From positions 310,001 through 374,000 of the forward strand of contig NZ_JAZHOB010000002.1 in NCBI RefSeq assembly GCF_048751585.1: a stretch of DNA of 64,000 bases, given 5' to 3'. The position numbers and the translations under genes are program-made. Below the pieces are notes generated by a model that was not told the DNA's origin, searched no databases, and saw nothing but the letters and a program-made list of their open reading frames with translations. The DNA comes from G025836975 sp048751585 (GTDB lineage Bacteria; Pseudomonadota; Gammaproteobacteria; Burkholderiales; Burkholderiaceae_B). Of this stretch, positions 8,160 to 15,888 are shown one piece after another (within the stretch, counting starts at the first letter, position 1; the number at the start of each line of letters is the position of its first letter).

Positions 8160-8285
8160 GTGACTACGGGCGATTGGATCGTACTTGGAATTTTCGGAGT
8201 GGGCCTGGCCTGCTCGTTTTCGTTGTTTTGGTGGTTGATCCGAACGGTGCGGCGGGACAGCCGGCGCAAGGACGACACGTTGTAA
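8160..8285 (+). CDS. Small single-membrane-segment protein (41 aa), hypothetical
   Basis: A short frame with a GTG start and AGGTGA seven bases before it encodes 41 residues. One hydrophobic segment (IVLGIFGVGLACSFSLFWWL, residues 7-26) is followed by a basic tail (RTVRRDSRRKDD), so an inner-membrane protein with a cytoplasmic C-terminus is predicted. It fills part of the 311-base stretch between the Rieske oxygenase and the aminotransferase, which otherwise shows nothing recognisable. The frame, the ribosome site and the membrane topology are reasonable evidence, but no family is recognised. Confidence 0.5.
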   Translation: MTTGDWIVLGIFGVGLACSFSLFWWLIRTVRRDSRRKDDTL

Positions 8286-8403
8286 AAGTGTTGCGAAAGC
8301 CGGCCGAATGGCGCGCGGCGGGGGGTATTGCACTGAATCTTGCCGCCAGTTGCGTTAATCTACGAGGTTATCGCTTTGCTCTTTATCGGGATTTTTCAGA
8401 ATT

Positions 8404-9600
8404 ATGGATTCGTATAGCCTTCCTTACACTTTTTCGCAGCGCGCGCAGAAACTTACCAGTTCCACCATCCGAGAAATCCTGAAAGTTACCGAGAGGCCGG
8501 AAATCATTTCGTTCGCCGGCGGTTTGCCCGCACCCAAGGGTTTTCCGGTGGATGTCATGAAGAACGCCTTCGACCGCGTTCTGGAGACCAATGGCCGCAG
8601 CGCCTTGCAATACGGCCCCACCGAAGGCTATGCGCCATTGCGCGCCTGGGTTGCCGAAGACCTGAAGCGCGTGGGCGCGGACGTGTCGCCCGATGAGGTG
8701 CTTATCGTCTCCGGTTCGCAGCAGGCGCTGGACATGCTGGGCAAGCTGTTCATCGATCCCGGCAGCAAAGCCCTGGTCGAAGCGCCCAGCTACCTGGGGG
8801 CGCTCCAGTCGTTTTCCCTGTTCGAACCCAATTATGTGGCCGTTCCGACCGACGAGGGCGGCCTGATTCCGGAAGCATTGACCAGCGAACGCGCAGCCGG
8901 GGCCCGCTTTATTTATGTCCTGCCCAACTTCCAGAACCCGACCGGCCTGACCTTAAGCCTGGAGCGCCGCAAGGCCTTGGTGGAGCGCTGCGCCGCCCTG
9001 CAAGTGCCCATTATCGAAGACGATCCGTACGGCGAGCTGCGCTATGCCGGCACGGCGCAACCCGGCTTGCTGGGATTGGGCCGCGCGGCGGGCGCCACCG
9101 TCATCCGCCTGGGCACGTTTTCCAAAGTGCTGGCTCCAGGCCTGCGCCTGGGCTATATCGTGGCGCCCAAGCCCATCATCGCCAAGCTGGTCCAGATCAA
9201 GCAGGCCACCGACCTTCACACCGCCTCGCTGACCCAGATGGCCGTCTATGAAACCGTGAAAGACGGCTTCCTGACCGATCATTTGCCCATGGTGCGCGAT
9301 CTGTACAAAGAACAGTGCGGCTATATGCTCGACGCCATGGACAAGCACTTTCCGGCCACGGCCAGCTGGACCCGGCCCGAAGGCGGCATGTTCATCTGGG
9401 TAACGCTGCCGGCTCATATCGACGGCACCCAATTGCTGGCCCGCGCCATCCAGAACAATGTCGCCTTTGTTCCGGGCGCGCCGTTCTTTGCCGGAGCCGA
9501 GCCGCAAGCCAATACCTTGCGCCTTAGCTTCGTTACTGTTTCCGAGGAAAAGATCCGCGAAGGCATCGCCATACTCGGCAAGCTGATCAAGGAAAGCTGA
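8404..9600 (+). CDS. PLP-dependent aminotransferase, fold type I (2-aminoadipate/aromatic class)
   Basis: A 398-residue aminotransferase of the class I/II group that includes 2-aminoadipate transaminase (LysN) and the aminotransferase half of MocR proteins, without a DNA-binding domain. Visible motifs: SFAGGLPAPKGFP at the N-terminus, LQYGPTEGYAPLR, the cofactor-ring region IYVLPNFQNPTGLTLS, the Asp-containing IIEDDPYGELRY, and the Schiff-base Lys in TFSKVLAPGLRLGY near residue 242. It converts an amino acid to its 2-oxo acid. The exact substrate cannot be told from sequence. A dehydrogenase gene follows 55 bases downstream. Confidence 0.9.
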   Translation: MDSYSLPYTFSQRAQKLTSSTIREILKVTERPEIISFAGGLPAPKGFPVDVMKNAFDRVLETNGRSALQYGPTEGYAPLRAWVAEDLKRVGADVSPDEVLIVSGSQQALDMLGKLFIDPGSKALVEAPSYLGALQSFSLFEPNYVAVPTDEGGLIPEALTSERAAGARFIYVLPNFQNPTGLTLSLERRKALVERCAALQVPIIEDDPYGELRYAGTAQPGLLGLGRAAGATVIRLGTFSKVLAPGLRLGYIVAPKPIIAKLVQIKQATDLHTASLTQMAVYETVKDGFLTDHLPMVRDLYKEQCGYMLDAMDKHFPATASWTRPEGGMFIWVTLPAHIDGTQLLARAIQNNVAFVPGAPFFAGAEPQANTLRLSFVTVSEEKIREGIAILGKLIKES

Positions 9601-9655
9601 TAGCGCGGCTTGCACTTTCGCCCAACCCAACGACGCCCGCAAGGAGAACCCCGGT

Positions 9656-10555
9656 ATGGAAATGAAGGACGCGCGCATAGGACTCGTTGGCGTTGGCCTG
9701 ATGGGGCACGGCATCGCCGCCAGCATCCTGCGGCACGGGCATGCGCTGACGCTGCTGGAACACCCGGGCAATCAACCCTTGGGCGATTTGCTGGCGGCCG
9801 GCGCCTCGACGGTATCAACGGCGGCCGAACTGGCGCGCAAGGTGGATGTCCTTATTCTTTGCGTCACCGGTTCTCCCCAGGTGGAAGATGTATTGTTCCG
9901 CCGGGACGGAGTGCTGGAAGGACTAAGGGCTGGAGCCATCGTCATTGATTGTTCCACGGCCATTCCATCATCGACCGCAAGGATAGCCGGCGCGGTGGAG
10001 CAGGCGGGTGGCCTGTTCCTGGACGCACCCATGACGCGCACACCCAAAGAGGCCGCCGAAGGCAGGCTCAACCTGATCGTCGGCGGCGACCATGCCGTAT
10101 ACGAACGCTGTCTGCCGCTGTTGCGTTGCTATGCCGAAAACATCGTATATGCGGGCAAGACAGGAACGGGGCACCAACTGAAGCTATTGCATAATTACGT
10201 GTCGCTGGGTTTTTCCACGGTGCTGGCCGAAGCGGCCGCCTGCGCCCGGAAGGCCGGTATCGACCCCGAGGTCTTTACTGACATCTTGGCCAACGGCGGG
10301 GGCGGCGGCGTGGTGTTGGAACGATTAGGGCCTTACATTGAAAAGGGCGATGCATCCGGCTTCCGCTTTTCGATGTCCAACGCACTGAAGGACATGGGCT
10401 ACTACAATGCCATGGCGCAAGAAGCGGGCGCCGCGCAAAGCGCCGCCCAGGCTATCGAACGTGTCTATGCCGATGCCTGCCAGGCGGGGCTGGCGCAGCA
10501 GGCTGTGCCTGAACTGATCCCCTACCTGACAGACCGGAAACCGGATACTCCTTAA
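9656..10555 (+). CDS. NAD(P)-dependent beta-hydroxyacid dehydrogenase (3-hydroxyisobutyrate dehydrogenase family)
   Basis: A 299-residue oxidoreductase with an N-terminal Rossmann motif (IGLVGVGLMGHGIAA), the substrate-binding stretch FLDAPMTRTPKEAAEG near residue 120, and the catalytic Lys in GTGHQLKLLHNYVS near 178. Members oxidise 3-hydroxyisobutyrate, tartronate semialdehyde or related beta-hydroxyacids. An AAGGAGA site ten bases before the ATG at 9656 fixes the start. It follows the aminotransferase and ends eight bases before ubiA, so it is probably co-transcribed with both. The substrate remains open. Confidence 0.88.
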   Translation: MEMKDARIGLVGVGLMGHGIAASILRHGHALTLLEHPGNQPLGDLLAAGASTVSTAAELARKVDVLILCVTGSPQVEDVLFRRDGVLEGLRAGAIVIDCSTAIPSSTARIAGAVEQAGGLFLDAPMTRTPKEAAEGRLNLIVGGDHAVYERCLPLLRCYAENIVYAGKTGTGHQLKLLHNYVSLGFSTVLAEAAACARKAGIDPEVFTDILANGGGGGVVLERLGPYIEKGDASGFRFSMSNALKDMGYYNAMAQEAGAAQSAAQAIERVYADACQAGLAQQAVPELIPYLTDRKPDTP

Positions 10556-10562
10556 GCTTGCA

Positions 10563-11525
10563 ATGACGCCGCTTCACTCTTCCGACCCCAATCTCGAATC
10601 CAGCACAAACGCCAGCGCCTCCGATCTGTCGGACATGCGCCCCGACGATTGGGTGGAGCGATGGCTGCCGCGTTCCTGGGGGCCGTATGCGCGGCTGTGC
10701 CGGCTGGACCGGCCCGTGGGCACCTGGCTGACCCTGCTTCCCTGCCTGGCGGCGCTGGTACAGGCCGCCGACGGCTGGCCGACGCTCTTGCGCCTGTTCA
10801 TCTTCTCGCTGGGCGCCCTGCTGATGCGCGGCATAGGATGCTGCTTCAACGATATCTTTGATCGCGATATCGACAAGCTGGTCGAACGCACACGTTTTCG
10901 GCCCTTGACCAGCGGCCAGCTTACGCTGAAAAACGCCTTGTGGTTCGTATTCGCCCAGTTGCTCGTATGTGCGCTTTTACTGCTGGCCTTGAACGAATAC
11001 AGCCGCTGGCTGGCCGTGGCGCTCATGCCTATCGTCATCGTCTATCCGCTTTGCAAGCGCTTTACCTACTGGCCGCAAGTGGTGCTGGGCATAGGATTCA
11101 ATTGGGGCATGCTGATGGCGTGGTCCGATACGCAAAACACCGTACCCCTGGCCGCCATTGCCATGTGGCTGGGCGCCGTTCTGTGGCAGGTCGGCTACGA
11201 CTCCATCTACGCCTATGTGGATGTGCGCGACGACGTGAAGCTGGGCCTGCATTCCACCGCCTTGCGCTTCGCCGACAAGGGCAAGGCCTGGATCAGCGGC
11301 TTCTACATCGCGACCATCGCTTTGTGGATCTATGGCGGCGCGGGCATGGGCATGGCCTGGCCCTATTATGTGGTCATCGCCGCCATTGCCGCGCATTTCT
11401 TCTGGCAAATGCGGGTTTTCAGCCTGGACAGGCCGGATCGTAATTTCATGCTCTTCCGCGCCAATATGGCGGTGGGCGTCCTGCTCCTGGTTGCGGCGCT
11501 GGCGGGCACCGTGCTGCCCCTCTGA
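10563..11525 (+). CDS. ubiA: 4-hydroxybenzoate octaprenyltransferase
   Basis: Integral membrane prenyltransferase of ubiquinone synthesis, attaching the polyprenyl chain to 4-hydroxybenzoate. The 320 residues include the two Asp-rich, Mg-diphosphate-binding motifs NDIFDRDIDKLVERTRFRP near residue 98 and YVDVRDDVKLGLHST near 218, with about eight hydrophobic segments between and after them. The N-terminus carries an extra soluble stretch of about 35 residues rich in Ser/Asp before RLDRPVGTWL, so the true start could be further in. It begins seven bases after the dehydrogenase stop, implying a shared transcript. Confidence 0.93.
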   Translation: MTPLHSSDPNLESSTNASASDLSDMRPDDWVERWLPRSWGPYARLCRLDRPVGTWLTLLPCLAALVQAADGWPTLLRLFIFSLGALLMRGIGCCFNDIFDRDIDKLVERTRFRPLTSGQLTLKNALWFVFAQLLVCALLLLALNEYSRWLAVALMPIVIVYPLCKRFTYWPQVVLGIGFNWGMLMAWSDTQNTVPLAAIAMWLGAVLWQVGYDSIYAYVDVRDDVKLGLHSTALRFADKGKAWISGFYIATIALWIYGGAGMGMAWPYYVVIAAIAAHFFWQMRVFSLDRPDRNFMLFRANMAVGVLLLVAALAGTVLPL

Positions 11526-11645
11526 ATCAGGGCCGCCGGCATCCGGGATGGATGGAGCCGTGCAAGGACAGGACGCGAAGGACTAGAATGGCTGTATCAA
11601 AGCAATACAAAAAATCTGCATAAACGGTCGGCAGGAGACAAGAAA

Positions 11646-13277
11646 ATGGCGGATTCAGCACCGCGGCAAGAGCAATTGGAGTTCGATTACATCATTGTTG
11701 GGGCAGGCTCGGCAGGTTGCTTGCTTGCCAACCGGCTTTCCGCCGACCCGAACCGGAAAGTGCTCTTGCTTGAAGCCGGCGGGCGCGATGACTGGCGCTG
11801 GATACACATTCCCGTGGGTTACCTATACTGCATCGGCAATCCGCGCACAGACTGGTGCTACACCACGCAACCCGACCCCGGCATCAACAACCGCAGCCTG
11901 GGCTATCCGCGCGGCCGCGTCCTGGGCGGCAGTTCGGCCATCAACGGCATGATCTACATGCGCGGCCAGGCCGCCGATTACGATGGCTGGGCGGCCCAGG
12001 GCAATCCGGGCTGGAGCTGGAATGACGTGCTGCCCGTTTTCAAGCAACTGGAAGACCATCATGCGGGCGACAGCGAATTCCATGGCAGGACGGGAGAATG
12101 GCGCGTCGAGCGCCAGCGGCTGTCATGGAAAATACTGGACGCCTTCCGCCAGGCGGCGCAACAGGCCGACATTCCCGCCATTGACGATTTCAACCGCGGG
12201 GACAACGAGGGCTGCGCCTATTTCGAGGTCAACCAGCGGCGCGGCGTGCGCTGGACTTCCGCCAAAGCCTTCCTGCATCCCGTTGCCCACCGCGGCAACC
12301 TGACGGTGCTGACCGGAGCCCAGGCCGAGCGGATCGCCTTCTCCGGAAAGCGTGCCCAGGGCGTGCATTTCATCCATGATGATGGCCATGCGCGATTCGC
12401 CCGCGCCAAGGCCGAGGTCGTCCTGTCCTCGGGTTCCATCGGATCGGCGCAACTGCTGCAGGTATCGGGCGTGGGCCCGGGCGCTTTGCTGCAATCGCTG
12501 GGCATTCCGGTCGTGCACGACTTGCCCGGCGTAGGCGGCAATTTGCAGGATCACTTGCAGTTGCGCATGATCTACAAGGTCGAAGGCGCCAAGACGCTGA
12601 ACACCATTGCGGGAACCTTGTGGGGGAAAGCCCTGATGGGCTTGCAATATGCGGCCCAGAAGCGCGGGCCGCTGACGATGGCGCCCTCGCAATTAGGCGC
12701 GTTTGCGCGTTCCGGTCCCGAACAGTCGCGCGCCAACCTGGAATACCACGTGCAGCCCTTGTCTCTGGAAAAATTCGGCGATCCTCTGCATACCTTTCCG
12801 GCCATTACGGCTTCAGTGTGCAATCTGCGCCCCACTAGCCGGGGCCATGTCCGGATTGTTTCGCCCAAGGCCACCGATGCGCCCGCCATACTGTGCAATT
12901 ATCTGCAGACGGACGAAGATCGCCGCGTGGCAGCCGACAGTATACGAGTGACTCGCAAGATCATGGCGCAGCCGGCCCTGGCTTCCTACCGCCCCCAGGA
13001 ATACAAGCCGGGTGCCCAGATTGAATCGCAGGCCGACCTGGAGAAAGCCGCGGGCGATATCGGAACCACCATTTTTCATCCAGTGGGCACCTGCAAAATG
13101 GGGATGGACGCCATGGCGGTGGTCGATCCCGAGTTGCGAGTGCATGGCATCGAGGGCTTGCGCGTCATCGATGCATCCATCATGCCGACCATCACGTCGG
13201 GCAATACCAATTCACCCACCATCATGATTGCCGAACAAGGCGCAAGCTTCATCCTGGGCAAGCGGCACGCGGCATGA
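11646..13277 (+). CDS. GMC-family FAD oxidoreductase (choline/alcohol dehydrogenase-like)
   Basis: A 543-residue flavoprotein. FAD binding is seen in IIVGAGSAGCLLANRL (GxGxxG from residue 19); GMC signature 1 is GRVLGGSSAINGMIYMRG near residue 90 and signature 2 is SSGSIGSAQLLQVSGVGP near 262. The catalytic His is in FHPVGTCKMG near 479, with the paired Asn in SGNTNSPTIMIAE near 523. It oxidises an alcohol to an aldehyde and passes electrons to an acceptor such as a quinone. Choline is only one possibility: there is no betaine-aldehyde dehydrogenase or BetI regulator beside it. A clear GGAGAC site precedes the ATG. Confidence 0.9.
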   Translation: MADSAPRQEQLEFDYIIVGAGSAGCLLANRLSADPNRKVLLLEAGGRDDWRWIHIPVGYLYCIGNPRTDWCYTTQPDPGINNRSLGYPRGRVLGGSSAINGMIYMRGQAADYDGWAAQGNPGWSWNDVLPVFKQLEDHHAGDSEFHGRTGEWRVERQRLSWKILDAFRQAAQQADIPAIDDFNRGDNEGCAYFEVNQRRGVRWTSAKAFLHPVAHRGNLTVLTGAQAERIAFSGKRAQGVHFIHDDGHARFARAKAEVVLSSGSIGSAQLLQVSGVGPGALLQSLGIPVVHDLPGVGGNLQDHLQLRMIYKVEGAKTLNTIAGTLWGKALMGLQYAAQKRGPLTMAPSQLGAFARSGPEQSRANLEYHVQPLSLEKFGDPLHTFPAITASVCNLRPTSRGHVRIVSPKATDAPAILCNYLQTDEDRRVAADSIRVTRKIMAQPALASYRPQEYKPGAQIESQADLEKAAGDIGTTIFHPVGTCKMGMDAMAVVDPELRVHGIEGLRVIDASIMPTITSGNTNSPTIMIAEQGASFILGKRHAA

Positions 13278-13328
13278 TGGCTCCACATAAATGAACAAGG
13301 CCTTGCACGAGGCCGGGATCGCCCTGGC

Positions 13329-13345
13329 CCGATACGGCGTATCGG
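13329..13345. repeat. Inverted repeat between GMC oxidoreductase and antiporter genes
   Basis: CCGATAC and GTATCGG form a perfect 7-bp stem around GGC, extended by TGG/CCA with one bulged C. It lies 52 bases after the GMC stop, 53 bases before the antiporter start, and has no T tract. It could be an operator or a transcript-end hairpin. Confidence 0.3.
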
Positions 13346-13398
13346 CCACAGAATCGATCGTGCGACAATTCGTGCCAGTTTTCTATAAGGGTTGAGGC

Positions 13399-14676
13399 AT
13401 GGCTAGTTTTATGGAGTACCTGGCAACCGCCTTGTTTGCGATTGCCATTATTCATACCTTTTCGGTGCCGGTTTTTGCGCGCCTGGCCAATCGCGGCGGT
13501 CCGCACGCAGGCTTGTGGCATCTGCTGTCCGAAGTCGAGGCCGTGTTCGGCGTATGGGCCTGCGTATTGTTGGCCTGCATGGCCCTGGTGTCGGGCGTCG
13601 GCGAGGCGGTCGGCTATATCGACACGCGCAACTTCACCGAGCCCGCCTTCGTTTTCGTAATCATGGTGGTGGCGGCCAGCCGCCCCATTATCGAACTGGT
13701 GAATATGGCGGTGCGCGCGCTGGCCAGGCTCCTGCCCATACGCAATGAACTGGCCATGTTCTTCGTAACCATGTCGTTCGTCCCACTGGCCGGTTCTTTC
13801 ATTACCGAGCCCGCCGCCATGACGCTGGCGGCCCTGCTGCTGCGCGACGCCTATTTCCGCAAGCCGGGCCAGGATGGTTTCAAGTACATGACCCTGGGCG
13901 TGTTGTTCGTGAACGTATCCATCGGCGGCGTCCTGACCGCCTACGCCGCGCCGCCCGTACTGATGGTGGCGCAGACCTTCGATTGGGATACGGCCTATAT
14001 GGCCACTCATTTCGGGTGGCGTGCGGCGCTGGCGGTTTGCGTCAATGCGGGCGTGCTGACCTTTATCTGCCGGACGCACCTGCTGGACGGCACGCTGGGC
14101 GGGGTCGATGCCAATCAGGCATCCGAACGGCCTCCCGTGCCGCTTATCGTGATCGCCATTCATACTCTCTTTCTGGTGGGTGTCGTCCTGTCGGCGCACC
14201 ACCCTATTCTTTTCCTGGCTTTCATGATGCTGTTCATAGGCTACGCCCATGCCTACAAGCGGCACCAGAATCCATTGTTGATACGGGAAGGCCTGATGGT
14301 GGGCTTTTTCCTGGCCGGCCTGGTGGTGTTGGGCGGACTGCAGAAATGGTGGTTGCAGGACTTGCTGGCGGGCTTGTCGCCCATTGTCCTGTATTGGGGC
14401 GCCACGGCGCTGACCGCGGTAACCGACAATGCCGCGCTGACCTACCTGGGTTCGCTGGTTGAAGGCACGAGCGAATTGTGGCGCTACATGCTGGTTGCCG
14501 GCGCCGTCACGGGCGGCGGCCTGACCGTCATCGCCAATGCGCCGAATCCGGCGGGGTTCTCGATACTTAAAGGTTGTTTTCCCGACGGGGCCATCTCGCC
14601 GTTGAAATTACTGCTCTCCGCCTCCATACCTACTTTGGTGGCGGCGTTCATGTTTTTGCTGCCAAATTCCTTTTAG
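13399..14676 (+). CDS. Putative Na+/H+ antiporter (PF07399-type)
   Basis: A 425-residue protein with about eleven hydrophobic segments, starting MASFMEYLATALFAIAIIHTF. The conserved-looking inner stretches SFVPLAGSFITEPAAMTLAA (near residue 130) and WGATALTAVTDNAALTYLGS (near 333) contain the polar and acidic residues in mid-membrane positions expected for an ion exchanger. The sequence fits the 'putative Na+/H+ antiporter' family; transport has not been widely tested in that family. The ATG at 13399 follows AAGGGTTGAGGC. A bidirectional terminator follows 47 bases after the stop. Confidence 0.8.
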   Translation: MASFMEYLATALFAIAIIHTFSVPVFARLANRGGPHAGLWHLLSEVEAVFGVWACVLLACMALVSGVGEAVGYIDTRNFTEPAFVFVIMVVAASRPIIELVNMAVRALARLLPIRNELAMFFVTMSFVPLAGSFITEPAAMTLAALLLRDAYFRKPGQDGFKYMTLGVLFVNVSIGGVLTAYAAPPVLMVAQTFDWDTAYMATHFGWRAALAVCVNAGVLTFICRTHLLDGTLGGVDANQASERPPVPLIVIAIHTLFLVGVVLSAHHPILFLAFMMLFIGYAHAYKRHQNPLLIREGLMVGFFLAGLVVLGGLQKWWLQDLLAGLSPIVLYWGATALTAVTDNAALTYLGSLVEGTSELWRYMLVAGAVTGGGLTVIANAPNPAGFSILKGCFPDGAISPLKLLLSASIPTLVAAFMFLLPNSF

Positions 14677-14722
14677 GACAGCTTCCGGCCGCCGGTCCTG
14701 CCCGTAGCCGGTGCCACCAGCT

Positions 14723-14748
14723 AAAAACGGCTAAAATTAGCCGTTTTT
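14723..14748. terminator. Bidirectional Rho-independent terminator
   Basis: A perfect 11-bp stem (AAAAACGGCTA / TAGCCGTTTTT) with a 4-base loop. The descending arm supplies five T, and the A-rich left arm does the same for the opposite strand. It closes the antiporter transcript and insulates the fmdB-aspS operon. Confidence 0.85.
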
Positions 14749-14833
14749 GGCGCTTGGCCGCGTTTTTTCCGTTCCTGCACGGCGGACGGCTTATGGCGGT
14801 TGTTCCTTAGACATTTCTTCTTGGGATTTTCTC

Positions 14834-15136
14834 GTGCCTATTTATGCTTACAAATGCAGCGCCTGCGGACATGCGCAGGATGTGCTGCGAAAGATTTCCG
14901 ACCCTGTACTGACGGATTGCCCCGAATGCGGGCAAAGTACCTATGCCAAGCAGGTTACCGCCGCCGGCTTCCAATTGAAGGGTTCGGGTTGGTATGTAAC
15001 CGATTTTCGTAATAATGGGGGCGCGTCGGGCGCCAAGCCCGCCGCATCTTCTGAAGCGCCAGCCAGCGCAAGCGCTAGCAGCGGCACCGCCGCCAGCGCG
15101 CCCGCCGCGCCGCCGGCCGGCACGGCGTCCTCGTGA
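14834..15136 (+). CDS. FmdB-family zinc-ribbon protein
   Basis: A 100-residue protein whose first 40 residues form the FmdB regulatory zinc ribbon: CSAC near residue 8 and CPEC near 30, the two CxxC knuckles expected to bind one zinc. The remainder (from about residue 62) is a low-complexity Ala/Ser/Pro tail. The GTG at 14834 begins MPIYAYKCSACGH, the family's conserved start; the open frame further upstream overlaps the terminator. It overlaps the next gene by four bases and heads the fmdB-DUF502-aspS operon. Function is unproven. Confidence 0.88.
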   Translation: MPIYAYKCSACGHAQDVLRKISDPVLTDCPECGQSTYAKQVTAAGFQLKGSGWYVTDFRNNGGASGAKPAASSEAPASASASSGTAASAPAAPPAGTASS

Positions 15137-15849
15137 CCGCGCCGCAGCAGAGCCGAATGCGTTTTTTTAAACGCTACTTCATTACCGGGCTGCTGATCTG
15201 GATACCCCTGATCATCACGGTCTGGGTCATTGCCTTGCTGATCGGCACGCTGGAAAGCGTCGTGCCGGCATTTCTGTCGTCGCAGTCGTTGTTCGGCTAT
15301 CGCATTCCGGGTTTTCAACTGGTGCTGGTGCTGGCGGTCGTGCTGCTGACCGGCCTGCTGGGTGCCAATTTCCTGGGCCGCGCCCTGGTGGAACGCTGGG
15401 AACAGCTGCTTGGCCGCATCCCGTTGGTGCGCTCCATCTATAATTCGGTCAAGCAAGTCAGCGATACCGTGCTTGCGCCCAACGGCCAGGCTTTCCGCGA
15501 AGCGGTGCTGGTGCAGTACCCAAGGCAGGGATCTTGGACCATTGCTTTCCTGACCGGCGCACCGAGCGGCGAGGTGGCGGAAAAACTGGGCAACGATTTT
15601 GTCAGTGTGTATGTTCCGACCACGCCCAACCCGACTTCGGGTTTTTTCCTGATGATGCCTCGCGACGACGTGCAAATGCTGGACATGAGCGTCGACGCGG
15701 CGTTGAAGTACATTGTTTCCATGGGCGTTGTGGCTCCTGGATCGGTCAAGGCGCTGGAAGCCGGCCAAGAGGCTCTATCGGTGGTCGAGGCGGCCCAGCG
15801 CATCGACGCGGCCCAGGAAGCGGACTCGTCCGGCAACGACCGGCCCTGA
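15133..15849 (+). CDS. DUF502-family inner-membrane protein
   Basis: A 238-residue protein with two N-terminal membrane segments (GLLIWIPLIITVWVIALLIG and VLVLAVVLLTGLLGANFLG) and a soluble C-terminal domain containing the family's RIPLVRSIYNSVKQVSDTV. DUF502 proteins have no settled function in bacteria; plant relatives are membrane proteins linked to trafficking or light responses. The GTG at 15133 overlaps the fmdB stop (GTGA), which implies translational coupling. An ATG at 15157 (MRFFKRYFITG) matches the usual family start and could be the real one. Confidence 0.85.
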   Translation: MTAPQQSRMRFFKRYFITGLLIWIPLIITVWVIALLIGTLESVVPAFLSSQSLFGYRIPGFQLVLVLAVVLLTGLLGANFLGRALVERWEQLLGRIPLVRSIYNSVKQVSDTVLAPNGQAFREAVLVQYPRQGSWTIAFLTGAPSGEVAEKLGNDFVSVYVPTTPNPTSGFFLMMPRDDVQMLDMSVDAALKYIVSMGVVAPGSVKALEAGQEALSVVEAAQRIDAAQEADSSGNDRP

Positions 15850-15888
15850 TTTTTATTTACAAGAATTTTATATACGGAGTAATCCTTG

